Origin: Paenibacillus sp. SC116
GTDB taxonomy: Bacteria; Bacillota; Bacilli; Paenibacillales; Paenibacillaceae
Reading direction: 5' to 3'
Length of the DNA: 64,000 bases
NCBI RefSeq assembly: GCF_024733555.1
Contig: NZ_JANIOF010000001.1
Location: forward strand, 2,290,777-2,354,776
A program made the position numbers and the translations under genes. Shown here in pieces: positions 9,975 to 18,817 of the stretch (the first letter of the stretch is position 1; every line of letters begins with the position of its first letter). The notes beneath the pieces are model-generated. The model searched no databases, had not been told where the DNA came from, and was given only the letters and a program-made list of their open reading frames with translations.

Positions 9975-11315
9975 ATGTCTACAGAAGATCGAGTATTTGC
10001 CCGTCACCGGCATCCAGCTAAAACGATTTCTCTTGGCATACAGCATGTGCTAGCCATGTATGCAGGTGCGGTTATCGTGCCCCTCATTGTAGGTGGAGCT
10101 TTAGGATTTACACCGGAACAATTGACCTACCTTGTCGCAATTGACCTACTAATGTGCGGTGTTGCTACTTTGCTGCAAGTATGGAAGTTTGGCTGGTTCG
10201 GCATCGGACTACCCGTTGTCCTTGGCTGCGCCTTCCAAGCCGTTATGCCCATGATTGCAATAGGCAAAGAGTTCGGCGTTAGTTATATTTACGGTGCGAT
10301 TATTGCGTCTGGACTATTTATTATTTTACTTAGCGGCGTATTCGGCAAACTTATCCGCTTCTTCCCACCAATCGTAACAGGATCGGTTGTTACGATTATC
10401 GGCGTCACACTTATCCCAGTCGCATTCAATGATCTAGCTGGAGGAGTTGGTTCTCCGGATTTCGGCAGCGGGGAAAATTTAATGCTTGGGTTTGGGGTAC
10501 TTCTGTTCATCATCTTGATGAACAAGCTGTCGACCGGATTTCTACGCGCAGTGTCCATTCTTATTGGGCTTGTGGCAGGAACGATAGCTGCTGTCCTAAT
10601 GGGAAAAGTCAACTTCGCTGAAATACAGGATGCAAGTTGGTTCCATATGGTGAAGCCATTCTACTTCGGGATGCCTGAATTTAATGCCACTGCCATCATT
10701 ACGATGATTATCGTCGCAGTTGTCAGTGTTGCTGAATCAACAGGCGTATTCCTTGCACTAGGCAAAATAACAGAACGTGAACTGACCAGCAAAGACTTGG
10801 CTCGTGGCTATCGTGCAGAGGGCTTGGCCATTATGCTTGGCGGTATATTCAACGCTTTTCCTTACACGACCTATTCACAAAATGTAGGTCTGCTGCAAAT
10901 GAGCCGCGTGAAGACACGTGACGTTATCGTCGTTGCGGGGATATTCCTAATCCTGCTCGGATTTGTGCCGAAGATCGCTGCCATTACAACGTTGATTCCG
11001 AAGTCCGTCCTTGGCGGCGCGATGGTTGCCATGTTCGGCATGGTCGTCTCATCCGGCTTACGTATGCTTGGTTCTCAGGTTGACTTGAATCGCCATGAGA
11101 ATTTACTCATCATAGCCTGCTCCGTCGGCATGGGACTCGGTGTTACAACGGTGCCAACCATGTTCGCTCAACTGCCTGAGATGGTGCAAATTCTCACGGG
11201 CAACGGTATCGTAGCAGGAACATTTACAGCTATTGTACTCAATCTTGTCTTCAATGGCATCAAAGGTGATAAACAAGCTGTCGATCAATCCAGCAGCAGC
11301 ACACAAGCTGCTTAA
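9975..11315 (+). CDS. pbuX: xanthine permease, NCS2 family
   Basis: Nucleobase:cation symporter of 446 aa with about 14 membrane segments. ATG 9975 lies 11 bases after AAAGGAG; the in-frame TTG at 9966 is too close to the ribosome site. Family features include the N-terminal GIQHVLAMYAGAVIVPLIVG, the VAESTGVFLALGKIT region that carries the substrate-binding glutamate, and the later NVGLLQMSRVKTRDV motif. It is downstream of xpt with a 109-base gap and shares its riboswitch control, so xanthine is imported and converted to XMP by the same operon. Confidence 0.96.
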   Translation: MSTEDRVFARHRHPAKTISLGIQHVLAMYAGAVIVPLIVGGALGFTPEQLTYLVAIDLLMCGVATLLQVWKFGWFGIGLPVVLGCAFQAVMPMIAIGKEFGVSYIYGAIIASGLFIILLSGVFGKLIRFFPPIVTGSVVTIIGVTLIPVAFNDLAGGVGSPDFGSGENLMLGFGVLLFIILMNKLSTGFLRAVSILIGLVAGTIAAVLMGKVNFAEIQDASWFHMVKPFYFGMPEFNATAIITMIIVAVVSVAESTGVFLALGKITERELTSKDLARGYRAEGLAIMLGGIFNAFPYTTYSQNVGLLQMSRVKTRDVIVVAGIFLILLGFVPKIAAITTLIPKSVLGGAMVAMFGMVVSSGLRMLGSQVDLNRHENLLIIACSVGMGLGVTTVPTMFAQLPEMVQILTGNGIVAGTFTAIVLNLVFNGIKGDKQAVDQSSSSTQAA

Positions 11316-11321
11316 CAAAGA

Positions 11322-11363
11322 AACGCCGACTCCCGCATAACCTCTATGCGAACAGTCGGCGTT
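11322..11363. terminator. bidirectional terminator after pbuX
   Basis: Arms AACGCCGACT and AGTCGGCGTT with an inner CGCATA/TATGCG stem. The T-rich tract is weak on the plus strand (TTATTCGTT) and slightly better on the minus strand, so it may serve both pbuX and the convergent peptidase gene. Confidence 0.75.
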
Positions 11364-11514
11364 ATTCGTTGATTGCTATTTACTCGACTTTGGAGGAGTC
11401 ACGATAAGAAGTGGCTTCCACGTGAGCCCTTTCCCCGTTATCTTCCTGGGCAGCTCAGACACCTTCTTCAGTGAAAATTCACGCTGCCTTTCAAGCCCGC
11501 GGATCGTTGTGGTA

Positions 11515-14271
11515 CTAAATCAATTTCCATGCCGACTGCCATTCATTTCGTATATTCTTTCCAGGAGATTCTCCACGTGTCCACCATTTTGCTTCATATA
11601 CTTCTCCTTCGTAAGACACTCGATTACCTTTTACATATGCCTTATTCAGCTGCCATGCAGGTACGGACGGCGTCACGACTTCAGAATTTCCATCACCTGA
11701 TGTTTCTGTATCTGGCTTTGGCGTTGGCTTAATAGGAACATCTTCACGGTACAGCCATATTTGTTCTGTCAAAGCAGGAAGCTGCAGCGCGTTCACCTGT
11801 GCACGAGCATCATCTGTGAATGGGAAGCCCCATTTTTCAAAGAACGGCAGCAAATTCGTGCCACTATGCTTCGATGCCATGACGACAAACAAGTCTTTTT
11901 CCTGCTGCTCATCTTCAGGCAGCTGCACTTGCGGCAGTTCACGGTATGCGGTGAACAGCTTCGTGTAGAAATCCCAGCCATATGCCATTTGCAGCTGTTT
12001 GATCATAACGAGCTGAGGGATGAGATCGAGCTGCTTCGAGTCGCCATATCGTTTGGAACCATTAGGAAGCGCGATGTAAGCATTAGCATAATCATAGGCT
12101 GATTTGCCAATGTAGTCTTTTTCAAGCAGACGAGATGGCTTACCGAAATATTGTTGGGCATACAGCGAAAAGATATTAACCGTAACTTCTGTGTTGTCCT
12201 TCCATGTCCAAGGATCTTGTTGATAGTTGTGTCCGATTTCATGCCAGAAGCCCCAATTATTTTTTAGCCCTTCGATGCTGACTGCATCTTGTGAGTCTAC
12301 GCCAATATGGTACATTATCGGTGCCCCAGCATGCATGTAGCCACCGCTTATCTGTTTATCGGCAACAAGATGGAAAGGCAAGTGATAGGCACGGTGTGGA
12401 AGCGGCTTGTTTTGCCCTGTACCGTTTAGCTTATCGAACTGATCAAGCAAGCTATCCCACGTTTGCAGCAACTCGGCAGGATTCTCTAAGTGGCGAATCT
12501 CATCGGCAGGAACCGTCAACAAAATTCGTTTGCCACGAAGTTCAGCCCAAGGCGCACCTAAGTATCGAATAGACTCTCTCCATTCCTTTTCGCTCGTCGT
12601 CGCTAGGTCGAAATAAGGTGCACGAACTGCGCCATTAACGGTTACATCCGCTTGCGCTGTTTGAGATTGCGCTGGAATAAAATAAATCAGTCCGCCATAA
12701 GGACTGTTGATTCGATTTTTCCCTGGCTGTAAAGTGTGTCTCAATGAAACAATCGGCGCACGTTCCCAGCTTTCATTACCTAAAAGCGTATCTGTATGGG
12801 TACCTACCATAACCTCTAATGATGGCGTTCCCGCAGGCACATCTATGATAATGTCCTCGCCAGCAGGCGCGTATAAACCAGTACTAACCCATGGGACAGG
12901 AGCCGCATACATGCGAAGCTCGTCTGCTGCATAATAATCAAAATTCACCGTAACGCGCTGATCGTTCACACGCGGTGCATCACTTGCCACTTTACCTGGG
13001 AACTGATCAGCTAACGGCGACTTATCCCGATTCGTATCTAGAGATATCGTATTAAACGCATAGGACAATATAGCACTTGAGTATGGCTTGTTCACTTTGT
13101 AGAGCGGCAAGGTGATTTGGTGCTGCAGACGCTCTGATTCTTGCTCCAATGTGTTGCGCAATTCCGTACGTTCAGTAAGCGAAGTGAATGTGAGGCGAAG
13201 TAGATCGGATACAAGCACAAGCTTATCCTCAGCACTGACTGCTTGTTCACCAACAGCAAGGTCTTCCACGTACAATCTATTTTCCTCTACAGCTTTCAAT
13301 TGTCTTAATAGATGATTAATTTGATAACTGCGGGACTGATCTGCTGAAAGTCTTGGCGAACCCACCCCATCTGAATCAGCTGTGTTATCAAGCAAGCTTA
13401 AGCCAAATGTATTCAGCAGCCTTTGCACAGGATAGTGCGTACTAAGCTGGGCTGATCCCTGAACGTCTGGAATATAATACTCCGGATAACTTTGAAGGAC
13501 CCAGCCTTTTAATGCAACAACAACATTGCCACCCTCACGCACATACTGCTCCAACACATAGGCTTCTTGATCGGTGATGGTTGCGTTAACGATAGCTACT
13601 GGAGTTATTGTTGGATCTAATGCTTGCCCCGTCCATGACGTTACGCTTACATTGTGAATCGGAAGCGAAGGGTGAACAGGTACAGCTCCTTTAGAGTAGA
13701 TACGCAACTTCCCTTTTCCTTGAATCGCATCTGCGTAGCGAGTAGTAGAGCCAGCCGCAGCTTGTGCTTGCCCCTGCTCCGTCAGCCATAATAAAAGATT
13801 GCGCGTAACGGTCGTCATATCGCTGCTGTCATTGCGAGAGAGGTTGATGAAATCTTCATCACCTGCGACAATGACTCGGCCTTGGCCAAAGCGTGCACCC
13901 GCGATAAATGGGGTCGTTTTTATTGAAGCAGCCACTACAAACGCATTCTCATTCAAAGCACTAACGCCCCCCGTATGGGAGCCTGCCTGAGTAGGAATAT
14001 GAGATAAGTCGCGGTAAAGAAACTCGAGATCTTGAGCTAAGGATTCATTTTGAATTGCGCTTCGGGTAGTTAAGCGATTAGGTGCATCTAGTCGCTCCTG
14101 AAAAATACGAATCTCCCTGTAGACAGAATCTGTGACGGATGGTTGTGCCACCATTTCAGACAAGGAGCTAGAGGCGTTTGTTGTTGATCCTTGATTAGCG
14201 TATGCAATAGGACCGGCAAGGCTCGTTAATAAGGAGGTGACACAGAGTGCTGCCCAAACATTTTTTTTCAT
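11515..14271 (-). CDS. secreted M60-family (enhancin-like) metallopeptidase with chitin-binding module
   Basis: Exported protein of 918 aa. ATG 14271 follows GAGGAG and opens a Sec signal peptide (KKN start, hydrophobic core, cleavage near AYA-NQ). Residues about 90-170 contain a GARFGQGRVIVAGDEDF segment resembling gatase-like accessory domains. An M60 domain follows with the gluzincin motif HEIGHNYQ near residue 655 and a downstream glutamate region NTEVTVNIFSLYA. The last 50 residues fit CBM5/12: WQLNKAYVKGNRVSYEGEVY and AKWWTRGESPG. M60 enzymes cleave mucin-type glycoproteins in host mucus or the insect peritrophic matrix, so a role in gut colonisation of an invertebrate is inferred. Confidence 0.9.
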   Translation of the reverse strand: MKKNVWAALCVTSLLTSLAGPIAYANQGSTTNASSSLSEMVAQPSVTDSVYREIRIFQERLDAPNRLTTRSAIQNESLAQDLEFLYRDLSHIPTQAGSHTGGVSALNENAFVVAASIKTTPFIAGARFGQGRVIVAGDEDFINLSRNDSSDMTTVTRNLLLWLTEQGQAQAAAGSTTRYADAIQGKGKLRIYSKGAVPVHPSLPIHNVSVTSWTGQALDPTITPVAIVNATITDQEAYVLEQYVREGGNVVVALKGWVLQSYPEYYIPDVQGSAQLSTHYPVQRLLNTFGLSLLDNTADSDGVGSPRLSADQSRSYQINHLLRQLKAVEENRLYVEDLAVGEQAVSAEDKLVLVSDLLRLTFTSLTERTELRNTLEQESERLQHQITLPLYKVNKPYSSAILSYAFNTISLDTNRDKSPLADQFPGKVASDAPRVNDQRVTVNFDYYAADELRMYAAPVPWVSTGLYAPAGEDIIIDVPAGTPSLEVMVGTHTDTLLGNESWERAPIVSLRHTLQPGKNRINSPYGGLIYFIPAQSQTAQADVTVNGAVRAPYFDLATTSEKEWRESIRYLGAPWAELRGKRILLTVPADEIRHLENPAELLQTWDSLLDQFDKLNGTGQNKPLPHRAYHLPFHLVADKQISGGYMHAGAPIMYHIGVDSQDAVSIEGLKNNWGFWHEIGHNYQQDPWTWKDNTEVTVNIFSLYAQQYFGKPSRLLEKDYIGKSAYDYANAYIALPNGSKRYGDSKQLDLIPQLVMIKQLQMAYGWDFYTKLFTAYRELPQVQLPEDEQQEKDLFVVMASKHSGTNLLPFFEKWGFPFTDDARAQVNALQLPALTEQIWLYREDVPIKPTPKPDTETSGDGNSEVVTPSVPAWQLNKAYVKGNRVSYEGEVYEAKWWTRGESPGKNIRNEWQSAWKLI

Positions 14272-14432
14272 GGATGACTCTCCTCTCAAATGTTAAATGA
14301 TAGGGTGAAAGGTTAAATTAACCTTTGTAATATAACATCGGAGTGAAAGACATCATTTAAAATAGTTGCAACGTTCTATTTTTGTAGTTTCTTTGTCCAA
14401 TAGTACCTACCAAGTTTCTTTATTTTTATAAT

Positions 14433-14471
14433 AAAAAAATACCAGTCTAGCTCGAAACCGTGCTAAACTGG
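14433..14471 (-). terminator. intrinsic terminator of the oxidoreductase gene
   Basis: Arms CCAGTCTAGC (14442-14451) and GCTAAACTGG (14462-14471). On the minus strand the stem is followed by TATTTTTTTA. It lies 87 bases downstream of the NAD(P)H oxidoreductase stop codon. Confidence 0.85.
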
Positions 14472-14557
14472 CTTTCATACAAACGATGATTTATGATAGG
14501 TCGATCTCTTTATATTGTAATCTGCTCATATGATTCACGATATATAGCTTCTATCTG

Positions 14558-15112
14558 TTATGCACGCGCCGTTTCACTAACATGTACTTGTTCTTCAACA
14601 TACTTTACATAATCAATCGCACTTTGCTCGATTTGTTCATCCGTCAAATGATACTCCGCTCCATACACCGTAAAGGTAGGGAGGAATTTCATCCCTGTAT
14701 AATTACTAGTTGCTTGAAACGGTATTGTGATCTCATTAATCGTGAACGGAATCACTCCATCTTCACCAAAATCCGATTCTTTTCCACCCAATGAAATCGC
14801 AAGGCCTAACTTTCTATTACGAAGCTTATCCCCAGTAGAGCCATACGCCCAAGCATACGTGAACACCTCATCCAACCATTGTTTCAATAGAGGCGGAGAG
14901 CTGTACCAGTACAATGGAAATTGAAGAACAATACTGTCATGTGCTTCAATAAGCTTCTGCTCCCGTTCTACATCAATATTTCCATCGGGATATGTGCTGT
15001 ACAGTTCGTGAACAGTCACCAGTTCCGGGTGCTTGCGAAGCTCTTCTGCCCAACGCTTGTTTATGCGAGAATTCTCTATGTTAGGATGAGTTACAATTAC
15101 GAGTGTTTTCAT
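14558..15112 (-). CDS. NAD(P)H oxidoreductase, flavodoxin-like (KefF/MdaB type)
   Basis: Predicted FMN/FAD-dependent quinone or nitro-compound reductase of 184 aa. The N-terminus MKTLVIVTHPNIENSRINKR fits the flavin-binding loop of the flavodoxin_2 family; LQFPLYWYSSPPLLKQWLDEVF and LGLAISLGG are the expected dinucleotide and quinone-site segments. It is transcribed divergently from an HxlR regulator 211 bases away, a common pairing in which thiol-reactive electrophiles such as quinones inactivate the repressor and induce the reductase. Control by the neighbouring regulator is inferred from this layout and the palindromes between the two genes. Confidence 0.9.
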   Translation of the reverse strand: MKTLVIVTHPNIENSRINKRWAEELRKHPELVTVHELYSTYPDGNIDVEREQKLIEAHDSIVLQFPLYWYSSPPLLKQWLDEVFTYAWAYGSTGDKLRNRKLGLAISLGGKESDFGEDGVIPFTINEITIPFQATSNYTGMKFLPTFTVYGAEYHLTDEQIEQSAIDYVKYVEEQVHVSETARA

Positions 15113-15192
15113 TTGTATCTACTCCTCTTTTTATGGATTGGTCACCAAAATGATTAAAAATATTCCATTTGGCTTTCCTTGATGATATTATG

Positions 15193-15272
15193 TGCTACAC
15201 GTAGCAAGTTGTTAAGTACGCACTTTAAAGTGCGATACGAACCTGAAAGTGCTATAGGTACCTTAAAGTATC
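15193..15272. promoter_or_regulatory. divergent control region with palindromic HxlR operator candidates
   Basis: Three palindromes lie between the oxidoreductase and hxlR-type genes: TGCTACACGTAGCA (15193-15206), the perfect 16-bp CGCACTTTAAAGTGCG (15219-15234) and GGTACCTTAAAGTATC (15257-15272). The last two share the core CTTTAAAG/CTTAAAG. HxlR/YodB regulators bind such dyads as dimers. The sites are near the start of both genes; binding is inferred. Confidence 0.6.
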
Positions 15273-15323
15273 TATATTGAAAGCATAAAATTAAGACGCA
15301 ATTATTATTTCGGAGGTTACTGC

Positions 15324-15680
15324 ATGAAAACGAAAACCTATAATTTCGCAGTTGAAGCTACACTTGATGTTATCGGAGGCAAGTGGAAAATCGTCATTCT
15401 ATGTATTCTTTTAGGTGGGACAAAGCGAACAAGTGAACTGAAACGATTAATACCCGATATTACACAAAAAATGCTCACTCAGCAGCTGCGTGAACTCGAA
15501 GAAGACAATATTATTACTCGTACGATTTATAATCAAATACCACCAAAAGTAGAGTATTCCTTAACGGAGTATGGGAAATCTTTATCAAATGTTCTAGATC
15601 TGATGTGTCATTGGGGAGATGTTCATATTAATTATTTACGAAGTAATGGTGAGGAGATAGCGGTTGTGTATGAAGAATAG
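15324..15680 (+). CDS. HxlR-family winged-helix transcriptional regulator
   Basis: DNA-binding protein of 118 aa, the usual length for HxlR. The family hallmark DVIGGKWKIVILCILLGG is near residues 13-30, where many members carry a redox-sensing cysteine; a Cys is present at about residue 25. The helix-turn-helix follows (RTSELKRLIPDITQKMLTQQ) with the wing LEEDNIITRTIYNQIPPKVE. ATG 15324 follows GGAGG. It is divergent from a flavodoxin-like reductase gene, pointing to a YodB-like electrophile or quinone response. Whether it represses or activates is not shown. Confidence 0.92.
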   Translation: MKTKTYNFAVEATLDVIGGKWKIVILCILLGGTKRTSELKRLIPDITQKMLTQQLRELEEDNIITRTIYNQIPPKVEYSLTEYGKSLSNVLDLMCHWGDVHINYLRSNGEEIAVVYEE

Positions 15681-15863
15681 AAATATCCATTGAAAATACC
15701 TTGGATATTCAAGACAATTATTTACGCAAGGGGCACAAGCATACATACTTCTTCAAATTATATTTGTGTCCCAATTTGTCCCCACTAGAAAGATCTATCT
15801 GCAGTCTTCAAGTTAGGCAAGGAAAAAACCACCTTGGACATTTAGGAATTATAAGAGTAAACA

Positions 15864-15890
15864 ACAAAAAAGCCTTACATTCCAAGGCTT
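15864..15890 (-). terminator. terminator downstream of tRNA-Leu
   Basis: Arms AAGCCTT (15870-15876) and AAGGCTT (15884-15890); on the minus strand the stem continues into six or more Ts. It ends the Glu-Lys-Leu tRNA transcript and could also stop hxlR transcription from the other side. Confidence 0.85.
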
Positions 15891-15906
15891 GTTACTGAAA
15901 TAATTA

Positions 15907-15991
15907 TGGTGCGGTAGACAGGATTTGAACCTGCACGTCCATTGGACACTACCCCCTCAAGATAGCGTGTCTGCCGTTCCACCACTACCGC
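15907..15991 (-). tRNA. tRNA-Leu (GAG)
   Basis: Minus-strand cloverleaf with acceptor GCGGTAG/CTACCGC, encoded CCA, a class II variable arm and anticodon stem CTATC/GGTAG around loop TTGAGGG, giving anticodon GAG. T-arm GGTTCAAATCC is present. Confidence 0.95.
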
Positions 15992-16038
15992 ACATTTATA
16001 AAATAAAGTGTCCCCATCTCACCAGCTTAAAAGAAAAC

Positions 16039-16114
16039 TGGTGAGCCATGTAGGACTCGAACCTACGACACCCTGATTAAAAGTCAGGTGCTCTACCAAC
16101 TGAGCTAATGGCTC
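16039..16114 (-). tRNA. tRNA-Lys (UUU)
   Basis: Acceptor GAGCCAT pairs with ATGGCTC. The anticodon stem CCTGA/TCAGG holds loop CTTTTAA, giving anticodon TTT. The D-arm AGCTCAGTTGGTAGAGC and T-arm GGTTCGAGTCC are canonical, and CCA is encoded. Confidence 0.97.
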
Positions 16115-16126
16115 TTGCATGAAAAA

Positions 16127-16201
16127 TGGTGACCCGTAGGGGATTCGAACCCCTGTTACCTCCGTGAAAGGGAGGTGTCTTAACCCCTTGACCAACGGGC
16201 C
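16127..16201 (-). tRNA. tRNA-Glu (UUC)
   Basis: Acceptor GGCCCGT/ACGGGTC, anticodon stem CCTCC/GGAGG with loop CTTTCAC giving TTC, T-arm GGTTCGAATCC, and encoded CCA. First of three tRNAs (Glu-Lys-Leu) behind the promoter at 16246-16274. Confidence 0.97.
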
Positions 16202-16245
16202 TTGTTCACTTCAAACTTTCGCGTCGCTCATTGGCGACAAGTAAT

Positions 16246-16274
16246 ACTATATCAGACAGCAATATAATTGACAA
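16246..16274 (-). promoter_or_regulatory. sigma-A promoter of the Glu-Lys-Leu tRNA cluster
   Basis: On the minus strand TTGTCA and TATAGT are separated by exactly 17 bases, about 45 bases before the tRNA-Glu 5' end. The match to the housekeeping consensus is strong and stable RNA genes follow directly. Confidence 0.85.
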
Positions 16275-16600
16275 GCCTTTTTTAAAATCCTTTTTTAACC
16301 ATTAATTAACCACGCAAATTATCGTCTCTTCTGTAGTATGTACATGATATTAAGTGTTATACAAATGCTTTGCTAAATCTAATTTAGAACACTTCGCAAA
16401 AAAGAGAGTATCTCCACACCTGCACATTAGGATCATTAAAATGCCAGAGGCACCCGCTAGCACTCCAACTTCCTTTTGCACAAGTAATCTACAAACTTTT
16501 CTTCCAAATGGCATAGGAACTGCACGATACGCACTTCACTTTATCTGCATCTACCACATTTCTCTCATCTCACTACCGTTCATTACCTCTTTCCCGAGTC

Positions 16601-16632
16601 AAAAAAAAGGACAGGAGATCATCTCCTGTCCT
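16601..16632 (-). terminator. second terminator behind the Asn-Ser tRNA pair
   Basis: Perfect 12-bp arms AGGACAGGAGAT (16608-16619) and ATCTCCTGTCCT (16621-16632), followed by eight Ts on the minus strand. With the hairpin at 16681-16699 it forms a tandem terminator. The rest of 16202-16725 shows no credible gene. Confidence 0.88.
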
Positions 16633-16680
16633 GGCTATGTATCGCAGTTTCACAATAATGAAAAACAAGCCCTATAACGC

Positions 16681-16699
16681 AAAAAATCCCTTGCGGGAT
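16681..16699 (-). terminator. first terminator behind tRNA-Ser
   Basis: Short GC-rich stem ATCCC/GGGAT with a tetraloop and a T6 run on the minus strand, 27 bases beyond the CCA end of tRNA-Ser. Confidence 0.75.
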
Positions 16700-16725
16700 C
16701 TGCGTACGAATGTATAAAAGTTAAA

Positions 16726-16814
16726 TGGCGGAGAAAGGGGGATTCGAACCCCCGCGGCTGTAACACCCTAACGCTTTAGCAAAGCGCCCCCTTCGGCCTC
16801 TTGGGTATCTCTCC
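16726..16814 (-). tRNA. tRNA-Ser (GCU)
   Basis: Class II tRNA with acceptor GGAGAGA/TTTCTCC, encoded CCA, a long variable arm, and anticodon loop TTGCTAA in stem GCGCT/AGCGT giving GCT. T-arm GGTTCGAATCC. Confidence 0.95.
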
Positions 16815-16817
16815 GTA

Positions 16818-16893
16818 TGGCTCCCCGAACAGGACTCGAACCTGTGACAACTCGATTAACAGTCGAGTGCTCTACCAACTGAGCTATCAGGGA
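16818..16893 (-). tRNA. tRNA-Asn (GUU)
   Basis: Acceptor TCCCTGA pairs with TCGGGGA (one G-U), anticodon stem CTCGA/TCGAG with loop CTGTTAA giving GTT, D-arm AGCTCAGTTGGTAGAGC, T-arm GGTTCGAGTCC, and encoded CCA. It lies only 18 bases after the nucleotidase stop codon and 3 bases before tRNA-Ser. Confidence 0.97.
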
Positions 16894-16911
16894 ATGACAG
16901 AACCAAATATA

Positions 16912-18525
16912 TCATGCCCTGTCCGTAGTGTCAACCCCCTTATTTACAACACACCAGTTATGGTTCACTCCACCCTCGATGGTTCCCCGTTCCATAATAT
17001 AAGTAACGATAAGCTCAGCCATTTCTGTCGGAATATCTTTCAAAATCGGCTTATTTACGAACATGGGATAAGAACCTCCACCACCAGCACGATAGTTGTT
17101 CATCGCCACATCATAATGTGCTTCCATCTGGACTGGAGCACCGTCAACATAAAGTCGTGTTACCCGTTGACCCTCTGGTTTTGAAATATTGAGCTCATAC
17201 TCAATACCTTCCCACATATCATAATTGTAATGCTGAGACTTCGGATATAAAAATGAATCATTTACGGTTATTTCCCCATCATCAGCTAGTTTAAAATAAC
17301 GTGCAGACTGCTCAAGAGCATCTTTCATATTTTGCCCTGTAATGCGGATGACCCTTAACGTATTCGGATAAATGTAATTGGAGACAACTTCACGCATTGT
17401 AATATTTGTTGAAAATCCAGGTGAATTATTATCAAATAAGGATGTGCAAGAGATTCGTGTCCCCCCGTAGTGCATTTGTACAGCATGAATAAATTCAATA
17501 AAGGGATGCTCCTCGATACGAGCTTGCATCGCATCCAAAATACGCATATCGCCATTCAGCGTGCCAATTGGCTTATCGAGCCATCGCTGTGTTTTTATCT
17601 CGTACGGACGCATCAATTCAATGATATCCAAGTCTGCACAAACCCCTTCAACACCAAGCAATTCGGTCCGTTTATCTACGACTCGCCATCCCTCAGAACT
17701 ACGCTCCAGCTCAAGATCAATTTGAGCCAAATGGCTTCCCTGTACACCAGGTTGGACAACGGCTACACCATGCACTTCTGCAGCTATCTTGCGATGCTGG
17801 TGACCTGTTATCAATACATCGATACCTTTAACCTGCTTACATAGTTGATAGCCTTGATTCTCTCCTGTGTCTTCCTCTGTCATTTCACCTGTTACCATAT
17901 CCCGCTCAAATCCTCCATGATAGGAAGCTACTACAATATCAACCTGTTCTTGTTCACGCAAATACTGAACCCAATAATGTGCTGTTGCCACTGCATCTTT
18001 GAACTCCAATCCTTCAATATGAGAAGGCAGTTCCCAATGTGGCACATATTGCGTGGTTAACCCTACAATACCAACGCGTATGCCGTTTGCAAGCGTCTTT
18101 ACGAAATAAGGAGGCCCAAAAGAGGGTCGATTATCTTTCTTATTAACGGTATTGGCAGATAACCATGGAAAGCTCGACTGTTTCACAACTTCTTTCAGCA
18201 CATCCAAGCCATAATTAAACTCATGATTGCCAATTACACCTGCATCATACTGCAGAACATTCATACATTTTACAAGCGGGTGTATAGACTCACGTTCGAT
18301 TCGTGCATGTACATAAGATAACGGCGTGCCTTGTATTAAGTCCCCGTTATCGATTAGTACGGTAGTTGGATTCGAACTGCGAATGCTATGAATAAGAGTT
18401 GCCAACTTGGCAAGTCCGGAGTGCTGTAAAGAATGATCTGCATAACTCCAAGGCATAACCGCCCCATGTAAATCACTCGTTGCAAGTATCGTTACTTTGC
18501 ACGAGTTGTGTCCGATATTCATCAT
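16912..18525 (-). CDS. 5'-nucleotidase / cyclic phosphodiesterase family metallophosphatase
   Basis: Binuclear metallophosphoesterase of 537 aa with two domains. The N-terminal calcineurin-like domain has metal-binding motifs ATSDLHG (near residue 15), DNGDLIQG, GNHEFNYG and GHQHRK. The C-terminal 5'-nucleotidase specificity domain starts near residue 325 and contains VVSNYIYPNTLRVIRITG. No signal peptide is present, so unlike most UshA-type enzymes it should act in the cytoplasm, as B. subtilis YunD does. ATG-ATG start near 18525 follows AGGAG. Likely role: dephosphorylation of nucleotides or cyclic nucleotides. It is beside phnD, though transcribed away from it. Confidence 0.92.
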   Translation of the reverse strand: MMNIGHNSCKVTILATSDLHGAVMPWSYADHSLQHSGLAKLATLIHSIRSSNPTTVLIDNGDLIQGTPLSYVHARIERESIHPLVKCMNVLQYDAGVIGNHEFNYGLDVLKEVVKQSSFPWLSANTVNKKDNRPSFGPPYFVKTLANGIRVGIVGLTTQYVPHWELPSHIEGLEFKDAVATAHYWVQYLREQEQVDIVVASYHGGFERDMVTGEMTEEDTGENQGYQLCKQVKGIDVLITGHQHRKIAAEVHGVAVVQPGVQGSHLAQIDLELERSSEGWRVVDKRTELLGVEGVCADLDIIELMRPYEIKTQRWLDKPIGTLNGDMRILDAMQARIEEHPFIEFIHAVQMHYGGTRISCTSLFDNNSPGFSTNITMREVVSNYIYPNTLRVIRITGQNMKDALEQSARYFKLADDGEITVNDSFLYPKSQHYNYDMWEGIEYELNISKPEGQRVTRLYVDGAPVQMEAHYDVAMNNYRAGGGGSYPMFVNKPILKDIPTEMAELIVTYIMERGTIEGGVNHNWCVVNKGVDTTDRA

Positions 18526-18653
18526 TCATTCGCTCCTAGCCGAAAAAAATTTTCAATTTAGCGTTCATTTCATTCGAATAATTTCAGCTTGAAGCACATC
18601 TAATAGAAACGATAGCAACGATTGTTATATCCGTCTAGAGAACTAGTTCATTT

Positions 18654-18721
18654 TTAACAATCGATGGACTTTTTTAACAATTCACACGCAAAGTTAATCT
18701 AATCCTACATGACATTTAACA
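18654..18721 (+). repeat. TTAACA-type direct repeats before phnD
   Basis: TTTTTAACAAT occurs twice 20 bases apart (TTAACA at 18654 and 18674), followed by TTAATC at 18694 and TTAACA at 18716. TTAACA is the half-site of Bacillus PhoP boxes, but those repeat every 11 bases, so Pho control is only a possibility. Otherwise the 292-base gap 18526-18817 shows nothing I can name. Confidence 0.35.
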
Positions 18722-18817
18722 AATCTGTTCACTCGTTACCTTTACACTATGCTACATTTCTATTGCTTACTACATTTGCTCACCTGAACTATGCCAAAAT
18801 GACTAGGAGGTTGTCTT

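Noticed and set aside
15701-15898. 65-codon frame after the HxlR gene
   Set aside because: It runs into the tRNA-Leu terminator and shows no coding features.
16354-16677. 107-codon plus-strand frame between the tRNA groups
   Set aside because: It contains a perfect terminator stem with a T8 run for the opposite-strand tRNAs and has no ribosome site.
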